Source of the DNA: Apostichopus japonicus
Taxonomy: Eukaryota; Echinodermata; Holothuroidea; Aspidochirotida; Stichopodidae
DNA: 64,000 nucleotides
Reading direction: 5' to 3'
Assembly (NCBI RefSeq): GCF_037975245.1
Contig: NC_092567.1
Location: 231,501-295,500, forward strand
In this document: positions 48,088 to 60,530 of the stretch, in pieces
Layout of the letters: each line of letters starts with the position of its first letter
Position numbering within the stretch: position 1 is the first letter of the stretch
Made by a program: the position numbers and the translations under genes
Notes under the pieces: generated by a model
Database searches by the model: none
What the model was told of the DNA's origin: nothing
Seen by the model: the letters and a program-made list of their open reading frames with translations, nothing else

Positions 48088-48651
48088 ATGTCCGCAGTCG
48101 TTGCAAAGAGACCTGCTCAACCAAGCACCCTCGATATGATCGTCAAGGCGATAACAACCAGGCATGAAGCTAGAGGTTCATCCGTAGCCGGCATTAAGTC
48201 AACCCTACAAGCAATGGAGTTTGACACAAAGAAGAAGAACACCCTCATCAACTCGGCACTCAAGAGAGGAGTAGCAACCGGTGTGTTGAAGCAAGTCAAA
48301 GGCGTCGGCGCAACGGGAACTTTCAAGATCGACACCAATTCAGCGAAGGCAGCCGAAAAGGCCAAGGCGCAGAAGGAGAAAGAAAGGGCAAAGACAGCTG
48401 CCAAGAAACAGAAAGAAAAGGAGCAGAAAGCCGCAGTACGAGAGAAAGCTAAGGCCAAGAAGGCTGCTGCTAAGTCAAAGAAACCCTCACCGAAAGCTAA
48501 GAAAACGACCAAGCCAAAGAAGAAAACCACCAAGACACCCACCAAGAAAGCCGTAGTCAAGAAAGCCGTAGTCAAGAAAGCCGTGAAACCGAAGAAAACA
48601 GTTAAGCCCAAGACGTCCGCCACCAAACCTAAGAAGACAACTAAGAAGTAG
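48088..48651 (+). CDS. linker histone H1, type A copy 13
   Basis: Protein identical to copy 1. Stem-loop 48680-48695; poly-C 15; 2020 bp to the next start. Confidence 0.95.
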   Translation: MSAVVAKRPAQPSTLDMIVKAITTRHEARGSSVAGIKSTLQAMEFDTKKKNTLINSALKRGVATGVLKQVKGVGATGTFKIDTNSAKAAEKAKAQKEKERAKTAAKKQKEKEQKAAVREKAKAKKAAAKSKKPSPKAKKTTKPKKKTTKTPTKKAVVKKAVVKKAVKPKKTVKPKTSATKPKKTTKK

Positions 48652-50107
48652 CCAGTATCAGACGTGTCTCAAAACCAACGGCTCTTTTAAGGGCCATCCA
48701 AATCACTAAAAGGGCTACTCTCGCTACTCCTCAAACATGCATTTGTCTTTGTCTACTTTATTTCATTATCAAATTCCCCCCCCCCCCCCCACCCCCGCCC
48801 CTCTCCACCCGAACACCACCACAACACTTGTTCTCAGTCAATAAAATGACGGAGACCGGCAATTCAAACAGATTTCATGTTCAAAATGCAAAAGCCGAAA
48901 GGGCATCCCGTAAATAATCAATTTCGAGAATATGGAAGTATCCCTTCCTTCCATCGTCTCTCACTCCCAGACGCAAACTAATGAAACAATCAAAACTTAA
49001 AATCCGCTGCCAAACACACTTGCGGACACCCGCACGAAGTTGTTAACCGTGCATATAGATATAAGGATATTTGTGCTATGTATGGGCTATTAAAACGATT
49101 GTCCATAACAATTTGGAAAAGGAAAATCTAACAAACCTGATCTTCGAAAATTACGCAACTACTTTTAACTGCAATATGAGTCACTGCGGCGAGCTGGTCC
49201 CAATTTTGTCGGAGACACTTGCACGACGATAGGGTCGGTGCGATAAATGCGAGGGCAATTCCTAATCGAGTCAGGTCAATATTCAGAAAATCAGTGGTGA
49301 TCAAGTGATGGGCATCCGTCGAAAAGGTTAACCGTATGGAAAAGTCCACAAAAGAAGCTAGCAGGGTGACTTTTTGTACATGTTTCCAGTTATCATCATT
49401 CCTCTGGATGCTTGCATGTTAAACCTTTCTAAATAAACTACCGATGGTGCAAAACTCGGGAGGATTACATGTGATTACGGCATCTAAGCAATTCGTTGCA
49501 GGTATCGTATGGTAGGTACGTAGCCCAAATTCATATAGTATGCAGTAAGCCATATGTCTGCAGTCGTTCCATTGCACACAAAATACATCGCAGAAAGAAA
49601 GTTTAACGGATGGTTGAACTTCTCCTTAGTCTGATCGCTTATGATGGTGACACCTTGAATTAACTCTTGATGCAATTTTCATTTCAATTCATTACACTTA
49701 AGTGTCTGAAACTGCCAGACAATATATAGACGTGTATGTATTAGTTGCGAATGAAAACTTTTGACTTCTATTCTTGTCCGAAAATAGAGCACGACAAGCT
49801 TCGAATCGGTACTTTGAAAACTATCACACGATTGTTTAGATTGAGCTCCTTTCGCCTATTCTGGTTTAGTTTTACCAAAGGCAGTGAAAGTATCTAGAAT
49901 TTTGAATTGAATAAAACAATTTAAAACAAGTAGTGCTTGTACGTCAGTGTGATTAGGTCCACGACCAATCAAGACAGAGATCGACGGGTAGTTTCGTTCA
50001 CGTCCGCCAGAGCTAATATAGTAACAAAAAAGAGTCAAAATTACAAAACAAACATACATTTGATATCGTTCTAACCTGACCCGACAGCAAATAGCAACAC
50101 GAGAAAG

Positions 50108-50671
50108 ATGTCCGCAGTCGTTGCAAAGAGACCTGCTCAACCAAGCACCCTCGATATGATCGTCAAGGCGATAACAACCAGGCATGAAGCTAGAGGTTCA
50201 TCCGTAGCCGGCATTAAGTCAACCCTACAAGCAATGGAGTTTGACACAAAGAAGAAGAACACCCTCATCAACTCGGCACTCAAGAGAGGAGTAGCAACCG
50301 GTGTGTTGAAGCAAGTCAAAGGCGTCGGCGCAACGGGAACTTTCAAGATCGACACCAATTCAGCGAAGGCAGCCGAAAAGGCCAAGGCGCAGAAGGAGAA
50401 AGAAAGGGCAAAGACAGCTGCCAAGAAACAGAAAGAAAAGGAGCAGAAAGCCGCAGTACGAGAGAAAGCTAAGGCCAAGAAGGCTGCTGCTAAGTCAAAG
50501 AAACCCTCACCGAAAGCTAAGAAAACGACCAAGCCAAAGAAGAAAACCACCAAGACACCCACCAAGAAAGCCGTAGTCAAGAAAGCCGTAGTCAAGAAAG
50601 CCGTGAAACCGAAGAAAACAGTTAAGCCCAAGACGTCCGCCACCAAACCTAAGAAGACAACTAAGAAGTAG
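50108..50671 (+). CDS. linker histone H1, type A copy 14
   Basis: Protein identical to copy 1. Stem-loop 50700-50715; poly-C 12 then A and 6 C. The following spacer has two further single-base insertions (about 51010 and 51403); 2020 bp to the next start. These may be true variants or consensus errors next to the gap. Confidence 0.95.
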   Translation: MSAVVAKRPAQPSTLDMIVKAITTRHEARGSSVAGIKSTLQAMEFDTKKKNTLINSALKRGVATGVLKQVKGVGATGTFKIDTNSAKAAEKAKAQKEKERAKTAAKKQKEKEQKAAVREKAKAKKAAAKSKKPSPKAKKTTKPKKKTTKTPTKKAVVKKAVVKKAVKPKKTVKPKTSATKPKKTTKK

Positions 50672-52127
50672 CCAGTATCAGACGTGTCTCAAAACCAACG
50701 GCTCTTTTAAGGGCCATCCAAATCACTAAAAGGGCTACTCTCGCTACTCCTCAAACATGCATTTGTCTTTGTCTACTTTATTTCATTATCAAATTCCCCC
50801 CCCCCCCACCCCCCGCCCCTCTCCACCCGAACACCACCACAACACTTGTTCTCAGTCAATAAAATGACGGAGACCGGCAATTCAAACAGATTTCATGTTC
50901 AAAATGCAAAAGCCGAAAGGGCATCCCGTAAATAATCAATTTCGAGAATATGGAAGTATCCCTTCCTTCCATCGTCTCTCACTCCCAGACGCAAACTAAT
51001 GAAACAATCAAAAACTTAAAATCCGCTGCCAAACACACTTGCGGACACCCGCACGAAGTTGTTAACCGTGCATATAGATATAAGGATATTTGTGCTATGT
51101 ATGGGCTATTAAAACGATTGTCCATAACAATTTGGAAAAGGAAAATCTAACAAACCTGATCTTCGAAAATTACGCAACTACTTTTAACTGCAATATGAGT
51201 CACTGCGGCGAGCTGGTCCCAATTTTGTCGGAGACACTTGCACGACGATAGGGTCGGTGCGATAAATGCGAGGGCAATTCCTAATCGAGTCAGGTCAATA
51301 TTCAGAAAATCAGTGGTGATCAAGTGATGGGCATCCGTCGAAAAGGTTAACCGTATGGAAAAGTCCACAAAAGAAGCTAGCAGGGTGACTTTTTGTACAT
51401 GTTTTCCAGTTATCATCATTCCTCTGGATGCTTGCATGTTAAACCTTTCTAAATAAACTACCGATGGTGCAAAACTCGGGAGGATTACATGTGATTACGG
51501 CATCTAAGCAATTCGTTGCAGGTATCGTATGGTAGGTACGTAGCCCAAATTCATATAGTATGCAGTAAGCCATATGTCTGCAGTCGTTCCATTGCACACA
51601 AAATACATCGCAGAAAGAAAGTTTAACGGATGGTTGAACTTCTCCTTAGTCTGATCGCTTATGATGGTGACACCTTGAATTAACTCTTGATGCAATTTTC
51701 ATTTCAATTCATTACACTTAAGTGTCTGAAACTGCCAGACAATATATAGACGTGTATGTATTAGTTGCGAATGAAAACTTTTGACTTCTATTCTTGTCCG
51801 AAAATAGAGCACGACAAGCTTCGAATCGGTACTTTGAAAACTATCACACGATTGTTTAGATTGAGCTCCTTTCGCCTATTCTGGTTTAGTTTTACCAAAG
51901 GCAGTGAAAGTATCTAGAATTTTGAATTGAATAAAACAATTTAAAACAAGTAGTGCTTGTACGTCAGTGTGATTAGGTCCACGACCAATCAAGACAGAGA
52001 TCGACGGGTAGTTTCGTTCACGTCCGCCAGAGCTAATATAGTAACAAAAAAGAGTCAAAATTACAAAACAAACATACATTTGATATCGTTCTAACCTGAC
52101 CCGACAGCAAATAGCAACACGAGAAAG

Positions 52128-52613
52128 ATGTCCGCAGTCGTTGCAAAGAGACCTGCTCAACCAAGCACCCTCGATATGATCGTCAAGGCGATAACAACCA
52201 GGCATGAAGCTAGAGGTTCATCCGTAGCCGGCATTAAGTCAACCCTACAAGCAATGGAGTTTGACACAAAGAAGAAGAACACCCTCATCAACTCGGCACT
52301 CAAGAGAGGAGTAGCAACCGGTGTGTTGAAGCAAGTCAAAGGCGTCGGCGCAACGGGAACTTTCAAGATCGACACCAATTCAGCGAAGGCAGCCGAAAAG
52401 GCCAAGGCGCAGAAGGAGAAAGAAAGGGCAAAGACAGCTGCCAAGAAACAGAAAGAAAAGGAGCAGAAAGCCGCAGTACGAGAGAAAGCTAAGGCCAAGA
52501 AGGCTGCTGCTAAGTCAAAGAAACCCTCACCGAAAGCTAAGAAAACGACCAAGCCAAAGAAGAAAACCACCAAGACACCCACCAAGAAAGCCGTAGTCAA
52601 GAAAGCCGTAGTC
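52128..52613 (+). CDS. linker histone H1, type A copy 15, 3' end lost in assembly gap
   Basis: Codons 1-162 visible and type A (Q113, S130); the rest runs into the N gap. Not evidence of a real truncation. Confidence 0.93.
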
Positions 52614-52713
52614 NNNNNNNNNNNNNNNNNNNNNNNNNNNNNNNNNNNNNNNNNNNNNNNNNNNNNNNNNNNNNNNNNNNNNNNNNNNNNNNNNNNNNNN
52701 NNNNNNNNNNNNN
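52614..52713. other. assembly gap (100 N)
   Basis: Interrupts an H1 gene after codon 162. Sequence to the left is type A and to the right is type B. The round 100-N length suggests unknown size, so the true number of units is not known. Confidence 0.98.
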
Positions 52714-53955
52714 AACTCAAACAGATTTCATGTTGAAAATGCAAAAGCCGAAAGGGCATCCCGAAAATAATCAATTTCGAGAATATGGAAGTATCCCTTC
52801 CTTCCATCGTCTCTCACTCCCAGACGCAAACTAATGAAACAATCAAAACTTAAAATCCGCTGTCCAACACACTTGCGGACACCCGGCCGCACGAAGTTGT
52901 TAACCGTGCATATAGATATAAGGATATTTGTGCTATGTATGGGCTATTAAAACGATTGCCACTAACAATTTGGAAAAGGAAAATCTAACAAACCTGATCT
53001 TCGAAAATTACGCAACTACTTTTAACTGCAATATGAGTCACTGCGGCGAGCTGGTCCCAATTTTGTCGGAGACACTTTGCACGACGATAGGGTCGGTGCG
53101 ATAAATGCGAGGGCAATTCCTAATCGAGTCAGGTCAATTATCAGAAAATCAGTGGTGATCAAGTGATGGGCATCCGTCGAAAAGGTTAACCGTATGGAAA
53201 AGTCCACATCAGGGTGACTTTTTGTACATGTTTCCAGTTATCACCATTCCTCTGGATGCTTGCATGTTAAAGCTTTCTAAATAAACTACCGATGGTGCAA
53301 AACTCGGGAGGATTGCAGGTGATTACGGCATCTAAGCAATTCGTTGCAGGTATCGTATGGTAGGTACGTAGCCCAAATTCTAGTATGCAGTAAGCCATAG
53401 GTCTGCAGTCGTTCCATTGCACACAAAATATATCGCAGAAAGCAAGTTTAACGGATGGTTGAACTTCTCCTTAGTCTGATCGCTTATGATGGTGACATCT
53501 TGAATTAACTCTTGATGAAATTTTCATTTCAATTCATTACACTTAAGTGACTGAAACTGCCAGACAATATATAGACGTGTATGTATTAGTTGCGAATGAA
53601 AACTTTTGACTTCTATTCTTGTCCGAAAATAGAGCACGACAAGCTTCGAATCGGTACTTTGAAAACTATCACACGATTGTTTAGATTGAGCTCCTTTCGC
53701 CTATTCTGGTTTGGTTTTACCAAAGGCAGTGAAAGTATCTAGAATTTTGAATTGAATAAAACAGTTTAAAACAGGTAGTGCTTGTACGTCAGTGTGATTA
53801 GGTCCACGACCAATCAAGACAGAGATCGAGGGTAGTTTCGTTCACGTCCGCCAGGACTAATATATTAAACAAAAAGAATCAGTCATAATTACAAAACAAA
53901 CATACATTTGATATCGTTCTAACCTGACCCGACAGTAAATAGCAACACGAGAAAG

Positions 53956-54519
53956 ATGTCCGCAGTCGTTGCAAAGAGACCTGCTCAACCAAGCACCCTC
54001 GATATGATCGTCAAGGCGATTACAACCAGGCATGAAGCTAGAGGTTCATCCGTAGCCGGCATTAAGTCAACCCTACAAGCAATGGAGTTCGACACAAAGA
54101 AGAAGAACACCCTCATCAACTCGGCACTCAAGAGAGGAGTAGCAACCGGTGTGTTGAAGCAAGTCAAAGGCGTCGGCGCAACGGGAACTTTCAAGATCGA
54201 CACCAATTCAGCGAAGGCAGCCGAAAAAGCCAAGGCGCAGAAGGAGAAAGAAAGGGCAAAGACAGCTGCCAAGAAACAGAAAGAAAAGGAGAAGAAAGCC
54301 GCAGTACGAGAGAAAGCTAAGGCCAAGAAGGCTGCTGCTAAGACAAAGAAACCCTCACCGAAAGCTAAGAAAACCACCAAGCCAAAGAAGAAAACCACCA
54401 AGACACCCACCAAGAAAGCCGTAGTCAAGAAAGCCGTAGTCAAGAAAGCCGTGAAACCGAAGAAAACAGTTAAGCCCAAGACGTCCGCCACCAAACCTAA
54501 GAAGACAACTAAGAAGTAG
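53956..54519 (+). CDS. linker histone H1, type B copy 1
   Basis: 187 aa; differs from type A at Q113K and S130T, both in the basic tail. I count six nucleotide differences in the 564-nt frame, four silent. CCAAT at 53810-53814, TATA-like TAATATATTAAAC near 53859, stem-loop 54548-54563, poly-C 10, AATAAA at 54697. S134 of the SPKAKK motif, a potential CDK site, is kept. 2004 bp to the next start. Confidence 0.95.
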   Translation: MSAVVAKRPAQPSTLDMIVKAITTRHEARGSSVAGIKSTLQAMEFDTKKKNTLINSALKRGVATGVLKQVKGVGATGTFKIDTNSAKAAEKAKAQKEKERAKTAAKKQKEKEKKAAVREKAKAKKAAAKTKKPSPKAKKTTKPKKKTTKTPTKKAVVKKAVVKKAVKPKKTVKPKTSATKPKKTTKK

Positions 54520-55959
54520 CCAGTATCAGACGTGTCTCAAAACCAACGGCTCTTTTAAGGGCCATCCAAATCACTGAAAGGGCTACTCTCGCTACTCCTC
54601 AAACATGCTTTTGTCTTTGTCTACTTTATTTCATTATCAAATCCCCCCCCCCACCCCCTCTCCACCCGAACACCACCACAACACAAGTTCTCAGTCAATA
54701 AAATGACGGAGACCGGCAACTCAAACAGATTTCATGTTGAAAATGCAAAAGCCGAAAGGGCATCCCGAAAATAATCAATTTCGAGAATATGGAAGTATCC
54801 CTTCCTTCCATCGTCTCTCACTCCCAGACGCAAACTAATGAAACAATCAAAACTTAAAATCCGCTGTCCAACACACTTGCGGACACCCGGCCGCACGAAG
54901 TTGTTAACCGTGCATATAGATATAAGGATATTTGTGCTATGTATGGGCTATTAAAACGATTGCCACTAACAATTTGGAAAAGGAAAATCTAACAAACCTG
55001 ATCTTCGAAAATTACGCAACTACTTTTAACTGCAATATGAGTCACTGCGGCGAGCTGGTCCCAATTTTGTCGGAGACACTTTGCACGACGATAGGGTCGG
55101 TGCGATAAATGCGAGGGCAATTCCTAATCGAGTCAGGTCAATTATCAGAAAATCAGTGGTGATCAAGTGATGGGCATCCGTCGAAAAGGTTAACCGTATG
55201 GAAAAGTCCACATCAGGGTGACTTTTTGTACATGTTTCCAGTTATCACCATTCCTCTGGATGCTTGCATGTTAAAGCTTTCTAAATAAACTACCGATGGT
55301 GCAAAACTCGGGAGGATTGCAGGTGATTACGGCATCTAAGCAATTCGTTGCAGGTATCGTATGGTAGGTACGTAGCCCAAATTCTAGTATGCAGTAAGCC
55401 ATAGGTCTGCAGTCGTTCCATTGCACACAAAATATATCGCAGAAAGCAAGTTTAACGGATGGTTGAACTTCTCCTTAGTCTGATCGCTTATGATGGTGAC
55501 ATCTTGAATTAACTCTTGATGAAATTTTCATTTCAATTCATTACACTTAAGTGACTGAAACTGCCAGACAATATATAGACGTGTATGTATTAGTTGCGAA
55601 TGAAAACTTTTGACTTCTATTCTTGTCCGAAAATAGAGCACGACAAGCTTCGAATCGGTACTTTGAAAACTATCACACGATTGTTTAGATTGAGCTCCTT
55701 TCGCCTATTCTGGTTTGGTTTTACCAAAGGCAGTGAAAGTATCTAGAATTTTGAATTGAATAAAACAGTTTAAAACAGGTAGTGCTTGTACGTCAGTGTG
55801 ATTAGGTCCACGACCAATCAAGACAGAGATCGAGGGTAGTTTCGTTCACGTCCGCCAGGACTAATATATTAAACAAAAAGAATCAGTCATAATTACAAAA
55901 CAAACATACATTTGATATCGTTCTAACCTGACCCGACAGTAAATAGCAACACGAGAAAG

Positions 55960-56523
55960 ATGTCCGCAGTCGTTGCAAAGAGACCTGCTCAACCAAGCAC
56001 CCTCGATATGATCGTCAAGGCGATTACAACCAGGCATGAAGCTAGAGGTTCATCCGTAGCCGGCATTAAGTCAACCCTACAAGCAATGGAGTTCGACACA
56101 AAGAAGAAGAACACCCTCATCAACTCGGCACTCAAGAGAGGAGTAGCAACCGGTGTGTTGAAGCAAGTCAAAGGCGTCGGCGCAACGGGAACTTTCAAGA
56201 TCGACACCAATTCAGCGAAGGCAGCCGAAAAAGCCAAGGCGCAGAAGGAGAAAGAAAGGGCAAAGACAGCTGCCAAGAAACAGAAAGAAAAGGAGAAGAA
56301 AGCCGCAGTACGAGAGAAAGCTAAGGCCAAGAAGGCTGCTGCTAAGACAAAGAAACCCTCACCGAAAGCTAAGAAAACCACCAAGCCAAAGAAGAAAACC
56401 ACCAAGACACCCACCAAGAAAGCCGTAGTCAAGAAAGCCGTAGTCAAGAAAGCCGTGAAACCGAAGAAAACAGTTAAGCCCAAGACGTCCGCCACCAAAC
56501 CTAAGAAGACAACTAAGAAGTAG
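55960..56523 (+). CDS. linker histone H1, type B copy 2
   Basis: Protein identical to type B copy 1. Stem-loop 56552-56567; poly-C 9; 2003 bp to the next start. Confidence 0.95.
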   Translation: MSAVVAKRPAQPSTLDMIVKAITTRHEARGSSVAGIKSTLQAMEFDTKKKNTLINSALKRGVATGVLKQVKGVGATGTFKIDTNSAKAAEKAKAQKEKERAKTAAKKQKEKEKKAAVREKAKAKKAAAKTKKPSPKAKKTTKPKKKTTKTPTKKAVVKKAVVKKAVKPKKTVKPKTSATKPKKTTKK

Positions 56524-57962
56524 CCAGTATCAGACGTGTCTCAAAACCAACGGCTCTTTTAAGGGCCATCCAAATCACTGAAAGGGCTACTCTCGCTACT
56601 CCTCAAACATGCTTTTGTCTTTGTCTACTTTATTTCATTATCAAATCCCCCCCCCACCCCCTCTCCACCCGAACACCACCACAACACAAGTTCTCAGTCA
56701 ATAAAATGACGGAGACCGGCAACTCAAACAGATTTCATGTTGAAAATGCAAAAGCCGAAAGGGCATCCCGAAAATAATCAATTTCGAGAATATGGAAGTA
56801 TCCCTTCCTTCCATCGTCTCTCACTCCCAGACGCAAACTAATGAAACAATCAAAACTTAAAATCCGCTGTCCAACACACTTGCGGACACCCGGCCGCACG
56901 AAGTTGTTAACCGTGCATATAGATATAAGGATATTTGTGCTATGTATGGGCTATTAAAACGATTGCCACTAACAATTTGGAAAAGGAAAATCTAACAAAC
57001 CTGATCTTCGAAAATTACGCAACTACTTTTAACTGCAATATGAGTCACTGCGGCGAGCTGGTCCCAATTTTGTCGGAGACACTTTGCACGACGATAGGGT
57101 CGGTGCGATAAATGCGAGGGCAATTCCTAATCGAGTCAGGTCAATTATCAGAAAATCAGTGGTGATCAAGTGATGGGCATCCGTCGAAAAGGTTAACCGT
57201 ATGGAAAAGTCCACATCAGGGTGACTTTTTGTACATGTTTCCAGTTATCACCATTCCTCTGGATGCTTGCATGTTAAAGCTTTCTAAATAAACTACCGAT
57301 GGTGCAAAACTCGGGAGGATTGCAGGTGATTACGGCATCTAAGCAATTCGTTGCAGGTATCGTATGGTAGGTACGTAGCCCAAATTCTAGTATGCAGTAA
57401 GCCATAGGTCTGCAGTCGTTCCATTGCACACAAAATATATCGCAGAAAGCAAGTTTAACGGATGGTTGAACTTCTCCTTAGTCTGATCGCTTATGATGGT
57501 GACATCTTGAATTAACTCTTGATGAAATTTTCATTTCAATTCATTACACTTAAGTGACTGAAACTGCCAGACAATATATAGACGTGTATGTATTAGTTGC
57601 GAATGAAAACTTTTGACTTCTATTCTTGTCCGAAAATAGAGCACGACAAGCTTCGAATCGGTACTTTGAAAACTATCACACGATTGTTTAGATTGAGCTC
57701 CTTTCGCCTATTCTGGTTTGGTTTTACCAAAGGCAGTGAAAGTATCTAGAATTTTGAATTGAATAAAACAGTTTAAAACAGGTAGTGCTTGTACGTCAGT
57801 GTGATTAGGTCCACGACCAATCAAGACAGAGATCGAGGGTAGTTTCGTTCACGTCCGCCAGGACTAATATATTAAACAAAAAGAATCAGTCATAATTACA
57901 AAACAAACATACATTTGATATCGTTCTAACCTGACCCGACAGTAAATAGCAACACGAGAAAG

Positions 57963-58526
57963 ATGTCCGCAGTCGTTGCAAAGAGACCTGCTCAACCAAG
58001 CACCCTCGATATGATCGTCAAGGCGATTACAACCAGGCATGAAGCTAGAGGTTCATCCGTAGCCGGCATTAAGTCAACCCTACAAGCAATGGAGTTCGAC
58101 ACAAAGAAGAAGAACACCCTCATCAACTCGGCACTCAAGAGAGGAGTAGCAACCGGTGTGTTGAAGCAAGTCAAAGGCGTCGGCGCAACGGGAACTTTCA
58201 AGATCGACACCAATTCAGCGAAGGCAGCCGAAAAAGCCAAGGCGCAGAAGGAGAAAGAAAGGGCAAAGACAGCTGCCAAGAAACAGAAAGAAAAGGAGAA
58301 GAAAGCCGCAGTACGAGAGAAAGCTAAGGCCAAGAAGGCTGCTGCTAAGACAAAGAAACCCTCACCGAAAGCTAAGAAAACCACCAAGCCAAAGAAGAAA
58401 ACCACCAAGACACCCACCAAGAAAGCCGTAGTCAAGAAAGCCGTAGTCAAGAAAGCCGTGAAACCGAAGAAAACAGTTAAGCCCAAGACGTCCGCCACCA
58501 AACCTAAGAAGACAACTAAGAAGTAG
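57963..58526 (+). CDS. linker histone H1, type B copy 3
   Basis: Protein identical to type B copy 1. Stem-loop 58555-58570; poly-C 10; 2004 bp to the next start. Confidence 0.95.
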   Translation: MSAVVAKRPAQPSTLDMIVKAITTRHEARGSSVAGIKSTLQAMEFDTKKKNTLINSALKRGVATGVLKQVKGVGATGTFKIDTNSAKAAEKAKAQKEKERAKTAAKKQKEKEKKAAVREKAKAKKAAAKTKKPSPKAKKTTKPKKKTTKTPTKKAVVKKAVVKKAVKPKKTVKPKTSATKPKKTTKK

Positions 58527-59966
58527 CCAGTATCAGACGTGTCTCAAAACCAACGGCTCTTTTAAGGGCCATCCAAATCACTGAAAGGGCTACTCTCGCT
58601 ACTCCTCAAACATGCTTTTGTCTTTGTCTACTTTATTTCATTATCAAATCCCCCCCCCCACCCCCTCTCCACCCGAACACCACCACAACACAAGTTCTCA
58701 GTCAATAAAATGACGGAGACCGGCAACTCAAACAGATTTCATGTTGAAAATGCAAAAGCCGAAAGGGCATCCCGAAAATAATCAATTTCGAGAATATGGA
58801 AGTATCCCTTCCTTCCATCGTCTCTCACTCCCAGACGCAAACTAATGAAACAATCAAAACTTAAAATCCGCTGTCCAACACACTTGCGGACACCCGGCCG
58901 CACGAAGTTGTTAACCGTGCATATAGATATAAGGATATTTGTGCTATGTATGGGCTATTAAAACGATTGCCACTAACAATTTGGAAAAGGAAAATCTAAC
59001 AAACCTGATCTTCGAAAATTACGCAACTACTTTTAACTGCAATATGAGTCACTGCGGCGAGCTGGTCCCAATTTTGTCGGAGACACTTTGCACGACGATA
59101 GGGTCGGTGCGATAAATGCGAGGGCAATTCCTAATCGAGTCAGGTCAATTATCAGAAAATCAGTGGTGATCAAGTGATGGGCATCCGTCGAAAAGGTTAA
59201 CCGTATGGAAAAGTCCACATCAGGGTGACTTTTTGTACATGTTTCCAGTTATCACCATTCCTCTGGATGCTTGCATGTTAAAGCTTTCTAAATAAACTAC
59301 CGATGGTGCAAAACTCGGGAGGATTGCAGGTGATTACGGCATCTAAGCAATTCGTTGCAGGTATCGTATGGTAGGTACGTAGCCCAAATTCTAGTATGCA
59401 GTAAGCCATAGGTCTGCAGTCGTTCCATTGCACACAAAATATATCGCAGAAAGCAAGTTTAACGGATGGTTGAACTTCTCCTTAGTCTGATCGCTTATGA
59501 TGGTGACATCTTGAATTAACTCTTGATGAAATTTTCATTTCAATTCATTACACTTAAGTGACTGAAACTGCCAGACAATATATAGACGTGTATGTATTAG
59601 TTGCGAATGAAAACTTTTGACTTCTATTCTTGTCCGAAAATAGAGCACGACAAGCTTCGAATCGGTACTTTGAAAACTATCACACGATTGTTTAGATTGA
59701 GCTCCTTTCGCCTATTCTGGTTTGGTTTTACCAAAGGCAGTGAAAGTATCTAGAATTTTGAATTGAATAAAACAGTTTAAAACAGGTAGTGCTTGTACGT
59801 CAGTGTGATTAGGTCCACGACCAATCAAGACAGAGATCGAGGGTAGTTTCGTTCACGTCCGCCAGGACTAATATATTAAACAAAAAGAATCAGTCATAAT
59901 TACAAAACAAACATACATTTGATATCGTTCTAACCTGACCCGACAGTAAATAGCAACACGAGAAAG

Positions 59967-60530
59967 ATGTCCGCAGTCGTTGCAAAGAGACCTGCTCAAC
60001 CAAGCACCCTCGATATGATCGTCAAGGCGATTACAACCAGGCATGAAGCTAGAGGTTCATCCGTAGCCGGCATTAAGTCAACCCTACAAGCAATGGAGTT
60101 CGACACAAAGAAGAAGAACACCCTCATCAACTCGGCACTCAAGAGAGGAGTAGCAACCGGTGTGTTGAAGCAAGTCAAAGGCGTCGGCGCAACGGGAACT
60201 TTCAAGATCGACACCAATTCAGCGAAGGCAGCCGAAAAAGCCAAGGCGCAGAAGGAGAAAGAAAGGGCAAAGACAGCTGCCAAGAAACAGAAAGAAAAGG
60301 AGAAGAAAGCCGCAGTACGAGAGAAAGCTAAGGCCAAGAAGGCTGCTGCTAAGACAAAGAAACCCTCACCGAAAGCTAAGAAAACCACCAAGCCAAAGAA
60401 GAAAACCACCAAGACACCCACCAAGAAAGCCGTAGTCAAGAAAGCCGTAGTCAAGAAAGCCGTGAAACCGAAGAAAACAGTTAAGCCCAAGACGTCCGCC
60501 ACCAAACCTAAGAAGACAACTAAGAAGTAG
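59967..60530 (+). CDS. linker histone H1, type B copy 4
   Basis: Protein identical to type B copy 1. Stem-loop 60559-60574; poly-C 11; 2005 bp to the next start. Confidence 0.95.
   Translation: MSAVVAKRPAQPSTLDMIVKAITTRHEARGSSVAGIKSTLQAMEFDTKKKNTLINSALKRGVATGVLKQVKGVGATGTFKIDTNSAKAAEKAKAQKEKERAKTAAKKQKEKEKKAAVREKAKAKKAAAKTKKPSPKAKKTTKPKKKTTKTPTKKAVVKKAVVKKAVKPKKTVKPKTSATKPKKTTKK

Larger units (their letters stand above)
22199..52613 (+). repeat. H1 tandem array, type A block (2016-2021 bp unit)
   Basis: Head-to-tail units with H1 starts at 23876, 25894, 27912, 29930, 31947, 33964, 35980, 37998, 40014, 42031, 44052, 46070, 48088, 50108 and 52128. Length differences follow the poly-C tract (9-16 C) except after the copy at 50108, where an extra C, an extra A (about 51010) and an extra T (about 51403) also occur. 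No core histone gene, 5S rRNA or tRNA is visible in the spacer. Confidence 0.96.

Noticed and set aside
50950-51437. Extra or longer frames (66 and 96 codons) present only in the last complete type A spacer
   Set aside because: Created by single-base insertions near 51010 and 51403, absent from the other units.
52128-52807. A 202-codon H1 variant and a 216-codon antisense frame reading through the gap
   Set aside because: They translate through 100 N; the gap has unknown length and content.
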